Below, one piece after another: positions 33,973 through 41,316 of a stretch of DNA of 41,316 bases (position 1 is the stretch's first letter; each line of letters starts with the position of its first letter). The DNA is from Acidobacteriota bacterium (GTDB taxonomy: Bacteria > Acidobacteriota > Terriglobia > Acidiferrales > UBA7541). The DNA lies in NCBI GenBank assembly GCA_003223255.1, contig QHYJ01000087.1, positions 1 through 41,316 on the forward strand, in the 5' to 3' direction. The position numbers and the translations under genes were made by a program. Under the pieces are notes generated by a model that was given only the letters and a program-made list of their open reading frames with translations, was not told where the DNA came from and did not search any database.

Positions 33973-34325
33973 TCCTTTTCTTCCCTCCAATCTGAAGAGT
34001 GGAAAAAACCAAAAATCTTTGGGGTGGGGACCACCCAGTGAGGAAAGGGGCCATGATGGATCTGCTTCTTGGTCCCCCGAACCCTCTCTGTCCAAATACT
34101 AGAGTGAGGGGCTCACTGGCGGCTTGGAAATCTTGCGGTCTGTTCGCAACGAATTAATAAGAGGAGTTATTAATACGAATGACTTAAAATCAAAGCGGGA
34201 AACGCATTCCTCTTCTCGTCGAGACTCACGATCCCTGCGGCAGGCCATCCCGGGTTGCTCTTTTCAGTGCAGCAGTACTATTGTGCACTTGCCTGGGGAT
34301 GAGAACTCCTGTCTAATTTACGCAA

Positions 34326-35783
34326 ATGCCACAGCAATTCGCAGCGGGTGCGCAGATTCTCACGAAGCCGCATATCCTGTTGCTCGGATTGTCCTTTCTG
34401 TTGCTTTCGCCTCGCGCTTCGGGTCAGCAGGCTCCGCTCGACCAAGCTGAAATTCTGGGCCGCCTGGCAGCGGGCAACACGCCTAGTCATATTGCTCATC
34501 TCGTCAAAACGCGCGGTGTGAGTTTCTCGGTTTCCCAGGACTTCCTCTATCGCGTGAAGCTCGCCGGCGGCGAAGGCATTCTCGCGGAGAGACTGCTGTC
34601 GGCGGAACAGTCCGGGGAGTCCCAGCCGATTTCCGGGACGGAAGTGCCCTTCGAGCGTCTGGCCAAATGTGCGGAGCTGATTCACACGGGCGCCACCGAT
34701 TTGGCTAAGAAAGAATGCCGTGTCTCGATTGTGGAAAATCCAAAAAGCCCATGGCCCTTGCTAGTCACCGCCCGGCTATTACAGCAGTACGATCTAACGG
34801 GAAATGTGATGGAAACCTCCGAAGAGAACCTCGAAGAAGGCAGAGAATTGCTTCGACGCGGGGCTACTCTGGGAGCGAACCTGGCCGTGGCCCACCAGCT
34901 ACTGGGCACGGCACTGGATTCCAACGAAACTGCGACGGAGCTGGAAAAAGCAAGCTGGCTCGACCCGGAGCAACTGGAAATCAGCGAAACAACCGCTCAG
35001 CAGATTCCTCGCATTAGTTACGTTGACGGTGGCGAAGAGGGCTCTGATTTCACAGACTCTTCCAACGAACCTGCCAGGATTGATCCCGAGACTGCCCGCC
35101 GCATTGAGCTGGAACCCGACCTGGCCAGTAATCACCGCCGACTGGCCTTCCTCTACCTTCAGGTTGGGAATTTCGACCAGGTGGAAAGCGAATTTGCCGA
35201 AGCGATCCGGCTAGAGCCTGATAATCCTGCGATTCGGAGCGACCTGGCCGTTTACTTCCTCTCCCGGCACAACGAAGATGCAGGCTTGACGCAACTCCGC
35301 GAGTGTGTTCGGATCGCTCCCTTTGGGATCGTCCCACATATTTTTCTTGCAAACACACTTCAATCACTTGGAAAAACCCCCGAGGCCATCAGCGAATTGC
35401 AGTATCTTACGGTTCGGTATCCCGCAGCCGTGGCAGCCACCGACTCCCTCGTGGAGCTTTACTTACAACAAAACGATCCAAAAGCTGCCATCGCGGAACT
35501 GCGCCGATCCCTCAAGGCTTCTTCGCTGATCTATAGTGACCAAAGCAAATTTGTAGAAGCACGCTATCAGGACTTGAACCAGCTGGCGCAACTGTTGAAA
35601 GAAAATCGCGAACTTGACGAGGCGGGCGAGCTGTATCGGTTCCTGCTGCGCTACCAGCCAAACTCATATAGTTTACACAATGATTACGGAAACGTCCTGC
35701 AGGAACAGGGTGAGGTGGACCAGGCCGTTAGCGAATACAACGAAGCCATCCGCTTGGATACAAGCCGTGTCGAGCCCCTATGA
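34326..35783 (+). CDS. Secreted TPR-repeat protein, probably shortened at the C-terminus
   Basis: 485 residues. A signal peptide (ILLLGLSFLLLSPRASGQQ, cleavage near ASG) is followed by a divergent helical part and, from about residue 250 on, clear TPR units such as HRRLAFLYLQVGNFDQVESE and SLHNDYGNVLQEQGEVDQAV. The last unit breaks off at EAIRLDTSRVEPL before a further helix pair, and the sequence after the stop at 35781-35783 has no TPR character in the same frame. The true protein may have been longer. Such exported TPR proteins scaffold envelope complexes; its position between the two cupredoxin copies hints at a role in that redox region, without proof. Confidence 0.8.
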   Translation: MPQQFAAGAQILTKPHILLLGLSFLLLSPRASGQQAPLDQAEILGRLAAGNTPSHIAHLVKTRGVSFSVSQDFLYRVKLAGGEGILAERLLSAEQSGESQPISGTEVPFERLAKCAELIHTGATDLAKKECRVSIVENPKSPWPLLVTARLLQQYDLTGNVMETSEENLEEGRELLRRGATLGANLAVAHQLLGTALDSNETATELEKASWLDPEQLEISETTAQQIPRISYVDGGEEGSDFTDSSNEPARIDPETARRIELEPDLASNHRRLAFLYLQVGNFDQVESEFAEAIRLEPDNPAIRSDLAVYFLSRHNEDAGLTQLRECVRIAPFGIVPHIFLANTLQSLGKTPEAISELQYLTVRYPAAVAATDSLVELYLQQNDPKAAIAELRRSLKASSLIYSDQSKFVEARYQDLNQLAQLLKENRELDEAGELYRFLLRYQPNSYSLHNDYGNVLQEQGEVDQAVSEYNEAIRLDTSRVEPL

Positions 35784-36467
35784 CCGTTTCTGAATTTGTC
35801 CCTTCTCAAGGAAGAAGGCATGCCGGATTCGCGTCCTTTCCACCACGATAACCGCATTCGCTTTACTTCTTGACCGACGCCAGGTCCACTCCATTTTTCT
35901 TGTAAGGTCTTAGTAAACTGTTTGTAAATTCGCTCCCATGCCGCGGCGTCTTTGCTGTAGAACATAGAGCCTGCTGTTTCGCCTCCCTACACTGCCGGAC
36001 GTTAGGGGTTTATTGTCTCTTGGCGTCCGGAGACATGCCCCGCCGGTCGGCATGCAAGTGGACGACAGGTTTTCCTGCCCTCATTTCGCCAGCGGGTAAG
36101 TGAACCTGGGAGCGATGAACCTGAGATAGCAAGAGATAGCAAGACCTGAAAGACTAGTTGGTGGAAAGTGATCCGGGATGTAGTCGCGCTACACCCCGGA
36201 CCGGAAGCAAAGCGCACTTTGCAGAGAGCGCTCACTCCAGCCTTCACTCCGAGGGATGGCATGCAGCTTTCTGCGCGCCATTGGACCCCCACGAGGAGGG
36301 CTGACAGTGATCATAACTCCCCCGGCTTTTGACCTGCCAGCCCTCTTGCCTTGGCTGTACCGGCCTTCGCAGTTCTCTCTCTCGCGCGGACGCGGATTTC
36401 AAACCTTTTCTTTTTCTTTTCGCCGAGCGGCCGAGCCACCAAAAAGCGGGCTGGCCGGGGAGGTTCT
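35784..36467. other. Gene-free stretch with inverted repeats
   Basis: No convincing frame was found in these 684 bases. Two inverted repeats stand out: CCGGACG (35995-36001) with CGTCCGG (36024-36030), and CATGCC (36034-36039) with GGCATG (36049-36054). A short minus-strand frame near 35830-35965 has a mixed composition that might be a decayed gene, but no frame is clean. It follows directly on the cut TPR gene, so a lost or rearranged segment is possible. Confidence 0.3.
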
Positions 36468-36776
36468 ATGACCGCAAAAACGAAGAAGCTGTCTGCGCTC
36501 TGTATAGCGATATTGGCCGCGCCCTGGGGCGTAGCCACCCTGGGATTAACGGGCCGCGCGAGTTGGCCCCATAAAGAGAAGAGCGTCGGCGAAAATACCG
36601 ATGCTGCTTACCGGGACGGCTTCTTCTGGGGCGAACTGGACGGCCGGCAAGGGAAAAAAGTTCGGCTGACCATTGGCCGTTGGAACGAGGAAAAAGACCG
36701 CGCCTCCTTCAAAGCTGGCTATGAAAAAGGCTACCAGGAAGCTCTGAGTTCGAAAAATGCCCAGCATTGGAAGTAA
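36468..36776 (+). CDS. Small secreted protein of unknown function
   Basis: 102 residues. Lys-rich start and a hydrophobic stretch (SALCIAILAAPWGVATLG) form a signal peptide or anchor. The rest holds two related short units with an aromatic-x2-G pattern: AYRDGFFWGELDGRQGKK and FKAGYEKGYQEAL. This Gly/aromatic spacing resembles small exported helical repeats, yet no family is known to me. ATG 36468 is chosen because GGGGAGG stands 5 bases before it. The gene comes first in the run of cupredoxin, porin-cytochrome and dihaem cytochrome genes and may belong to that unit. Confidence 0.65.
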   Translation: MTAKTKKLSALCIAILAAPWGVATLGLTGRASWPHKEKSVGENTDAAYRDGFFWGELDGRQGKKVRLTIGRWNEEKDRASFKAGYEKGYQEALSSKNAQHWK

Positions 36777-36854
36777 GAGCGCGGCACAGGCTGAAAGAAG
36801 GGATTCGCAATTTTCTTCGGAACAGAAATTCATACGAAAAGGAGTTCGTGAGGC

Positions 36855-37610
36855 ATGAAAGCGAAAGCTCTGGCTCTACTGGTTGCTGCAATCGCGGTTC
36901 TCGTTGCTGCAGGGCGCGAACCTGCCCGCGGCCGTACACCCGCTAATGACGGTCCCGCTCCAGGAACCGCAGTAGTGAAAGGACTGGTGAAGTTCGCGGG
37001 CCCGCGGCCCACCCCGGCACACATCAGCATGAACGCGGATCCAAGCTGCTCCAAGGTCCACCCGGGAGGAGTGAGTGCGGAGGATGTCGTGGCCAGTCCC
37101 GACGGCGGTTTGCAGAACGTCGTCGTGTTTGTCTCAGAAGGTCTGGGGGATCGTACTTTTGATCCTCCGCCACAGCCGGCCACCCTGGAACAGAAAGGCT
37201 GCATGTACGGGCCCCACGTCGTCGCCGTGCGCGCCAATCAAGAATTGGACATTCTGAACAAGGATGAGACAACGCACAACTTGCATCCCCTCCCGCTTAA
37301 CAATCGCGAGTGGAACAAGGCGCAAGCTCCGGGCACCAGCGTGGACGCAAGGTTCGCTCGCGAAGAAGTTGCCATTCCCATGAAATGCAATGTGCATCCT
37401 TGGATGCGCAGTTACATCGCCGTCTTCAAGCACCCATTCTTTGCGGTGACGGACAAGGCGGGCAATTTCGAGCTGAAGAACATTCCGCCGGGCGATTATA
37501 CGATCGAGGCATGGCACGAAAAACTTGGTAAATCCATACAGAAAGTCTCCGTGAGTGCTGGCGGTACAAAGGAAATGGAGTTTGTGTTCAAGTCCACGGC
37601 GGGCCACTGA
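36855..37610 (+). CDS. Secreted cupredoxin-like protein with carboxypeptidase-regulatory-like C-terminus (copy 2)
   Basis: 251 residues; signal peptide in the first 25. The same build as copy 1: H141 and H144 in THNLHPL, and C178-x2-H181-x2-M184 in CNVHPWM, then a beta-sandwich from GNFELKNIPPGDYTIEAWHE on. Two further Cys (C65 and C116) match Cys in copy 1 and may form a disulfide. AAGGAG lies 9 bases before the ATG. It sits upstream of the porin-cytochrome and dihaem cytochrome genes on the same strand, so a role as periplasmic electron shuttle in the same chain is likely (inference). The copper ligands are predicted from spacing alone. Confidence 0.8.
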   Translation: MKAKALALLVAAIAVLVAAGREPARGRTPANDGPAPGTAVVKGLVKFAGPRPTPAHISMNADPSCSKVHPGGVSAEDVVASPDGGLQNVVVFVSEGLGDRTFDPPPQPATLEQKGCMYGPHVVAVRANQELDILNKDETTHNLHPLPLNNREWNKAQAPGTSVDARFAREEVAIPMKCNVHPWMRSYIAVFKHPFFAVTDKAGNFELKNIPPGDYTIEAWHEKLGKSIQKVSVSAGGTKEMEFVFKSTAGH

Positions 37611-37747
37611 GTCTAATATCTAGTGTCCTCCGCTTTTAATACCTAAAACAACAAGGAGCCATACAGATTTTTCTCGGAGAGGGGCCTGCAGCCGGTTAGA
37701 AAACTGAAAGACAGGCTCACCCGTGTGGACCCTCTCCGTCCTGTTGT

Positions 37748-37819
37748 GATAATGTTACACTTGGTCTGAGAGGTAATGTTACACTCAGCTTGACTGGTAA
37801 TTCTAAACCTAGGCCGAGG
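37748..37819 (+). repeat. Three 24-bp direct repeats directly before the porin-cytochrome gene
   Basis: Units start at 37748, 37772 and 37796, an exact 24-bp period. The first two share TAATGTTACACT (37750-37761 and 37774-37785). The third is looser (TAATTCTAAACC at 37798-37809). The last unit runs into the Shine-Dalgarno GAGGAGG of the next gene, 7 bases before its ATG. They may be operator iterons or the inner repeats of a lost insertion sequence end (IS21-like ends carry such repeats). Confidence 0.6.
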
Positions 37820-37826
37820 AGGCGCC

Positions 37827-39215
37827 ATGTTGCAGGAGGTTCTGAAATTGAAGAAGCACCGAGTCGCGGCCGCTGCATTCATTGCTGTGTATGGCTGGCT
37901 TTTTCTTTCCGTAGCGGTCCCTTCGGCCTCCGCGTTACCGATCCCAAAAGGCAACGTGCACGCCATCCCGGCGTTCGCCCGAAAGTACGGCATGCCCTGC
38001 TCTTCGTGCCATGAAGCCTGGCCGAAGCTCAGCCCGTTTGGGCAGCAATTCAAGGACAACGGCTACCAGATGGGCAATGAGAAAGATGCTCCCATCTACC
38101 AGAACCCTTCTTATTGGCCGGTCTCCTTCCGTATCACTCCGCACTGGCATCGCGAGGGCGTGGACCACGCCGACATCACGAACCCGGCTACCGGCACCAC
38201 GGCCGAAGGACAGCTGATCACCCATGGTTTTGACGTTTCGGGCTTGGACATTCTCACCGCCGGGACGCTCGCTAAGAACATCAGCTTTCTGCTTGTGCCG
38301 GCTGCGGAGAACGACGGTTCTTTTCATTTTGAAGCCGCCAATGTTCGCTTCAGCAATCTCCTTGGCTCGAGTTGGCTTAATATCAAGGCTGGGAAATTCG
38401 AACTCGATAACATCATCTCCGAAAAGCGAATCTTGGGCCTTTCGAACAATGGCGGCTCCTATCAGATGTACCACTTCCAGCCGGTGACCGAAGATACGAA
38501 CGTGTTCACCTTCGGCCTCGGCGACAACCAGTTCGGCGCCGAGCTTTCCGGGCATTCCAAGAACGACTACACCCGATTCTCGGTGGCCTTGTTGAGCAGC
38601 AACGACGGCAATGAGAATCTCCCCAACGGCCACGGCTACGACACCTTCGTGACCTTCAGCCAAGCCTTTGAAGCCGGTAGTTTGGGCCTGCAGCGGGTTG
38701 GCGCGTTTGCTTATGTCGGCCGTGCCCCGACATACACCGCCGGGGGATCATTGGGGGCTGATGGCCTCGGTCAGAAATCCTTCTACCGGGCGGGTTTCAA
38801 CGGTCTGTGGTATATAAAGAAATTCGACGTCATGACGCAATATCTGCATGGTTTCGACAACGCGTTCCTCGGAAACAACACTCCCTCCTATAACCCTCTT
38901 CCCGCGGGAGCCCACAGCCCTACCTGGGACGCAGGATTAATTGAGCCCCACTACAACGTGAATCCCCAATTGATTCTCATTGGCCGGTACGAGCTGATCC
39001 GCATGTCGCGGCAGGCCTTGGATACCAACCCAGGTAATCTGGGAGATATCGACGCCGGTACCATCGGGTTCCGCTACTATCCGTTCATTTCCAGCCGAGC
39101 TGGCTTTGCCTTCCACAACGAGTATTCCGTGGTCCGCCAGCGGGGCGTTTCCCCAATATTGAACCGCGACCTAACGAGCAACAGTTTGTTCTTTGGCTTC
39201 GACTTTATCTTTTGA
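37827..39215 (+). CDS. Cyc2-like outer-membrane monohaem cytochrome c - porin fusion
   Basis: 462 residues. A long signal peptide (cleavage near SASAL) is followed by IPAFARKYGMPCSSCHEAWP with one haem c site C58-S-S-C61-H62, then KLSPFGQQFKDNGY. The remaining 370 residues are rich in alternating aromatic/polar strands and end in FFGFDFIF, a C-terminal Phe as in outer-membrane beta-barrels. One N-terminal haem followed by a porin is the Cyc2 layout, used by iron oxidisers to take electrons from outside; the length agrees. Function here is not proven, and related fused cytochrome-porins of unknown role exist. The dihaem cytochrome gene follows after 16 bases, so the two form an operon. Confidence 0.72.
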   Translation: MLQEVLKLKKHRVAAAAFIAVYGWLFLSVAVPSASALPIPKGNVHAIPAFARKYGMPCSSCHEAWPKLSPFGQQFKDNGYQMGNEKDAPIYQNPSYWPVSFRITPHWHREGVDHADITNPATGTTAEGQLITHGFDVSGLDILTAGTLAKNISFLLVPAAENDGSFHFEAANVRFSNLLGSSWLNIKAGKFELDNIISEKRILGLSNNGGSYQMYHFQPVTEDTNVFTFGLGDNQFGAELSGHSKNDYTRFSVALLSSNDGNENLPNGHGYDTFVTFSQAFEAGSLGLQRVGAFAYVGRAPTYTAGGSLGADGLGQKSFYRAGFNGLWYIKKFDVMTQYLHGFDNAFLGNNTPSYNPLPAGAHSPTWDAGLIEPHYNVNPQLILIGRYELIRMSRQALDTNPGNLGDIDAGTIGFRYYPFISSRAGFAFHNEYSVVRQRGVSPILNRDLTSNSLFFGFDFIF

Positions 39216-39231
39216 GTAAGGACGAACAACG

Positions 39232-40089
39232 ATGCGCGCAAACAAAGTGAAAAAGTTCGCAATGATTGCTGCCGCGATGCTGGCCACGGCGTGGTATTCG
39301 CACGCTCAGGAATCCCACATCGGCAAACGGACCGGGCACGCGAGCGCCGGAAAGCCGCTCTACTACCGCTATTGCTGGGGCTGCCACGGTTTTCGCGGAG
39401 ATGGCAACGGCGAGAACGGTCCGTACCTTAACATTCTGCCCCGCAACTTTGTGTCGGCCACATTCAAATGCCGTTCGACGCCGACCGGCACTTTGCCAAC
39501 CGATGACGATCTTTTCAACTCCATCACCCGCGGTTTCTACGCTACCTACATGCCGTCCTGGGTCACTTTGACGAACCAGCAGCGCGCCGACCTGGTGGCC
39601 TTCATCAAAACTTTTTCGCCGCGCTGGAAAAATGAGAAGGCCGGTGAGCCCATCAAAGTGCCGGCGGAGCCGGCGCTGACTGTGGACAGCATCAAGCACG
39701 GGAAGGAACTCTTCGCCAAACTGGAGTGCTGGAAGTGCCATGGGCAGGAGGGCCGAGGTGACGGGCCTTCGGCCGCCACGCTGACCGACAGCAGCGACCA
39801 GCCCATTCGTCCCTACAACTTTGCAGCCGGGACGCGGTTCAAGTGCGGGGAAACCAATGAAGATCTATACAAGATCTTCATAACCGGCTTGGATGGCACG
39901 CCAATGCCGTCGTTCGCTGACAACGTCAAGCCGGAAGAGGCGTGGGACTTGGTGCACTACCTGCGCACCTTGCAAGTCACACATAACGGCCGGGAACTGG
40001 CACTTTGGGAGAGCACGAAAGAGGGCGCGGAAATCGTGAAGGCTGCCAAGATCACGGGGACGCCCACGGGCTCCGGCATCAAGCAATAA
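39232..40089 (+). CDS. Periplasmic dihaem cytochrome c
   Basis: 285 residues; signal peptide cleaved near SHAQE. Two class-I type cytochrome domains: CWGCH (48-52) with a likely Met ligand M107 in YMPSW, and CWKCH (166-170) with M225 in TPMPSF. Each haem domain has the RGDG..G loop after the site. Probable soluble electron carrier between the outer-membrane porin-cytochrome and the inner-membrane chain. It starts 16 bases after the porin-cytochrome stop (GTAAGGACGAACAACG before the ATG), so it is translated from the same mRNA. The extra Cys at 80 and 205 (TFKC, RFKC) could form a disulfide bond. Confidence 0.9.
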   Translation: MRANKVKKFAMIAAAMLATAWYSHAQESHIGKRTGHASAGKPLYYRYCWGCHGFRGDGNGENGPYLNILPRNFVSATFKCRSTPTGTLPTDDDLFNSITRGFYATYMPSWVTLTNQQRADLVAFIKTFSPRWKNEKAGEPIKVPAEPALTVDSIKHGKELFAKLECWKCHGQEGRGDGPSAATLTDSSDQPIRPYNFAAGTRFKCGETNEDLYKIFITGLDGTPMPSFADNVKPEEAWDLVHYLRTLQVTHNGRELALWESTKEGAEIVKAAKITGTPTGSGIKQ

Positions 40090-40249
40090 GCTGGAAAGAG
40101 AATGATTGTTTGCCATCGGCTCCCTGCACATCTTTTCTGGCGCATGTGCAGGCGCAGGGCTGTGGGCCGAGAACTGTGATCCGTGACCGGCTCGCATAGC
40201 TGAAGGACAATATCCGTTTGCGGTAGGCCCGTTTGCCGTTAGGGGTTGG

Positions 40250-40884
40250 CTGAGCAGCACGGCGTCGTCACGGCGTTGCGCTTCTTCCAAACGGCGCCGT
40301 CCAACTCGGCAATCGCAGGACCGAGTTAGTCGAGCAGTTTTAGAAGTTCTTCTCGTCGCCGCTTGGCCCAAGGCCCGAGGGGAGAGCTACCAGTTCTCCG
40401 CGGCCTTTCTTACTGAACAACTTTCTCTTCCGGCACAACCCCTGGCTCATGGGCAGAAAGTGGAGCTGGTTACCGAGCATGGTGCGCAGCCCTACGAGCT
40501 TGTGCCGGTGCCAGAGAAGCTGTCGGAGGTCGCGTTTAGCCGGCGTGGGAACGCAGATGCGCGGAAAGCGCTCGCTGAGCAGGAGCTCGAGAATGAGCGC
40601 AGCATCGCGCTCATCGGTCTTCTGCTTGCGCACTTCACTGGCCCGAATCTTCGCGGAGTCCCCGATCCACAACTCGTGACCGAGTTCCGCGAGCAATCCC
40701 TCGAACCAATGCATCGGGCCGGCGGCTTCGATAGGCCACGCGCACGGCTCCATTGCAAGCCGCGGTAAAACGCGTAGGCGTCGCCGCCTCGTGGTCCAAA
40801 CGCCGCTCCGCATGTTCTCCTGTGAGAGGATCCAGTATGGCGACCTGCTGATAGCGTGTGTGAAAATCACAGCCTAATCAACAT
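40250..40884 (-). mobile_element. Decayed IS110-family transposase (N-terminal part)
   Basis: A minus-strand remnant. From the ATG 40882-40884 (AGGAG upstream) the frame is lost after three codons, and then GCDFHTRYQQVAILDPLTGE appears, the IS110 DEDD start. Shifts lead to AGPMHWFEGLLAELGHELWI, KIRASEVRKQKTDERDAALI and RDLRQLLWHRHKLV, all IS110-like. A stop interrupts after LLKLLD near 40328, and the match ends near 40250 after AVLLSQ. The C-terminal transposase half with the Ser motif is missing. It is not active. Confidence 0.78.
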
Positions 40885-40980
40885 TGCTCGGCTCCTTTCT
40901 TCCGAGCCTCGGTCGTTGACAGCAACCAAGTCTACTCGGTCGAACGAGCCGACGCCGTCACCTAATCAGCCAGCAGGAGA

Positions 40981-41316
40981 TTATTGTTTCGAGATCACGC
41001 TACCGACCGGAGCTGTATTCCCAGCTGGCTCGATAATGTGGTAACTCCTTACGCCGTTGATCACCATTGGCCATGGACCGTTGGCAGCTCCTGCCGCTGT
41101 GAAACTCCCGGATCCATCCACGTTGACCGCGTACGTGCCCGATACGCTCACATTGGTGCTGAGCGGATTGAGCGCCGTTGACACGTCGACGACTCCTTTA
41201 TACTTGCCCATGCCGTCGATCGTGACTTGTCCAGCCGAGGTCGTTTGAGAGGCCGAGTTGTTTCCTGAGCTTTGCAGATCGGAGTACGCTGCGGAGTAGT
41301 TCAGAGTCGCGGCGCT
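40981..41316 (-). CDS. Partial secreted beta-rich protein (C-terminal end only)
   Basis: On the minus strand the frame is open from the window edge to the stop at 40981, 111 residues. It is rich in Ser, Thr, Gly, Asn and Val with alternating strands: QVTIDGMGKYKGVVDVSTA and VSGTYAVNVDGSGSFTAAG. The SGTYxVNxDGSGSFT pattern is common in large exported proteins of Acidobacteria. The start lies outside the window. The function is unknown; an adhesin-like or surface role is a guess. Confidence 0.6.
   Translation of the reverse strand, partial: SAATLNYSAAYSDLQSSGNNSASQTTSAGQVTIDGMGKYKGVVDVSTALNPLSTNVSVSGTYAVNVDGSGSFTAAGAANGPWPMVINGVRSYHIIEPAGNTAPVGSVISKQ

Noticed and set aside
35684-35965. 93-codon minus-strand frame after the TPR gene
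   Set aside because: Overlaps the TPR gene end and lacks a ribosome site; parts look coding but the frame is not consistent, so only mentioned as a possible remnant.
39865-40371. 168-codon minus-strand frame behind the dihaem cytochrome
   Set aside because: Part of it (EEAQRRDDAVLLSQ) is the tail of the IS110 remnant in another frame, the rest is antisense to the cytochrome gene.

Overview
The window looks like a piece of a soil-type Acidobacteriota chromosome. This rests on gene style, not on a marker gene: a full-length orphan MacB/FtsX-type permease of the acidobacterial duplicated kind, a sigma/anti-sigma/hypothetical trio, Fis-like and SMC/purC neighbours, many GTG/TTG starts behind strong Shine-Dalgarno sequences, and fairly high G+C. 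No rRNA and no CRISPR array is present. One complete tRNA (Cys, GCA) is present.

Left part (1-7377) is accessory DNA: an XRE-type regulator behind a palindromic operator, small orphan genes, a secreted protein with PEGDG repeats broken by one G, the 3' end of a tRNA-Ser-like gene (possible attachment site), an AAA ATPase, a complete hipBA toxin-antitoxin pair with three operator repeats at an exact 27-bp period, and at least two decayed genes. The tRNA-Cys at 7378-7454 marks the change to ordinary chromosome.

Middle part (7538-33215) is mostly core: galT, a secreted serine hydrolase, a class III aminotransferase, cysS, an ECF-like sigma factor with an odd membrane-like N-terminus plus its anti-sigma partner and a frame-broken third gene, the orphan permease, smc (with a charged insertion in the N-terminal ATPase lobe), purC, a Fis-type small protein, a secreted repeat protein, an SDR, a marR-yceI pair that appears to be transcribed leaderless from a near-consensus promoter whose spacer holds a palindrome, a nitroreductase, DedA followed by a rhodanese domain, dcd, an HU/IHF protein, an M50 protease and an amino-acid permease. 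The rhodanese reading frame crosses an in-frame TGA exactly where relatives have a Cys. A small hairpin with bacterial SECIS-like spacing follows, so this may be a selenoprotein.

Right part (33262-40089) is a periplasm/outer-membrane redox region: two paralogous secreted proteins with an amicyanin-like Cys-x2-His-x2-Met set and a C-terminal carboxypeptidase-regulatory-like domain, a TPR lipoprotein-like gene, a small secreted protein, a Cyc2-like outer-membrane monohaem cytochrome-porin fusion, and a dihaem cytochrome c. Together they could carry electrons across the outer membrane (haem at the porin, soluble dihaem cytochrome and copper protein inside). An IS110-family remnant and an incomplete secreted beta-rich protein close the window.

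The strongest candidates for something not yet described are the possible selenocysteine rhodanese (29130-29435) and the copper/haem outer-membrane redox cluster (36468-40089).
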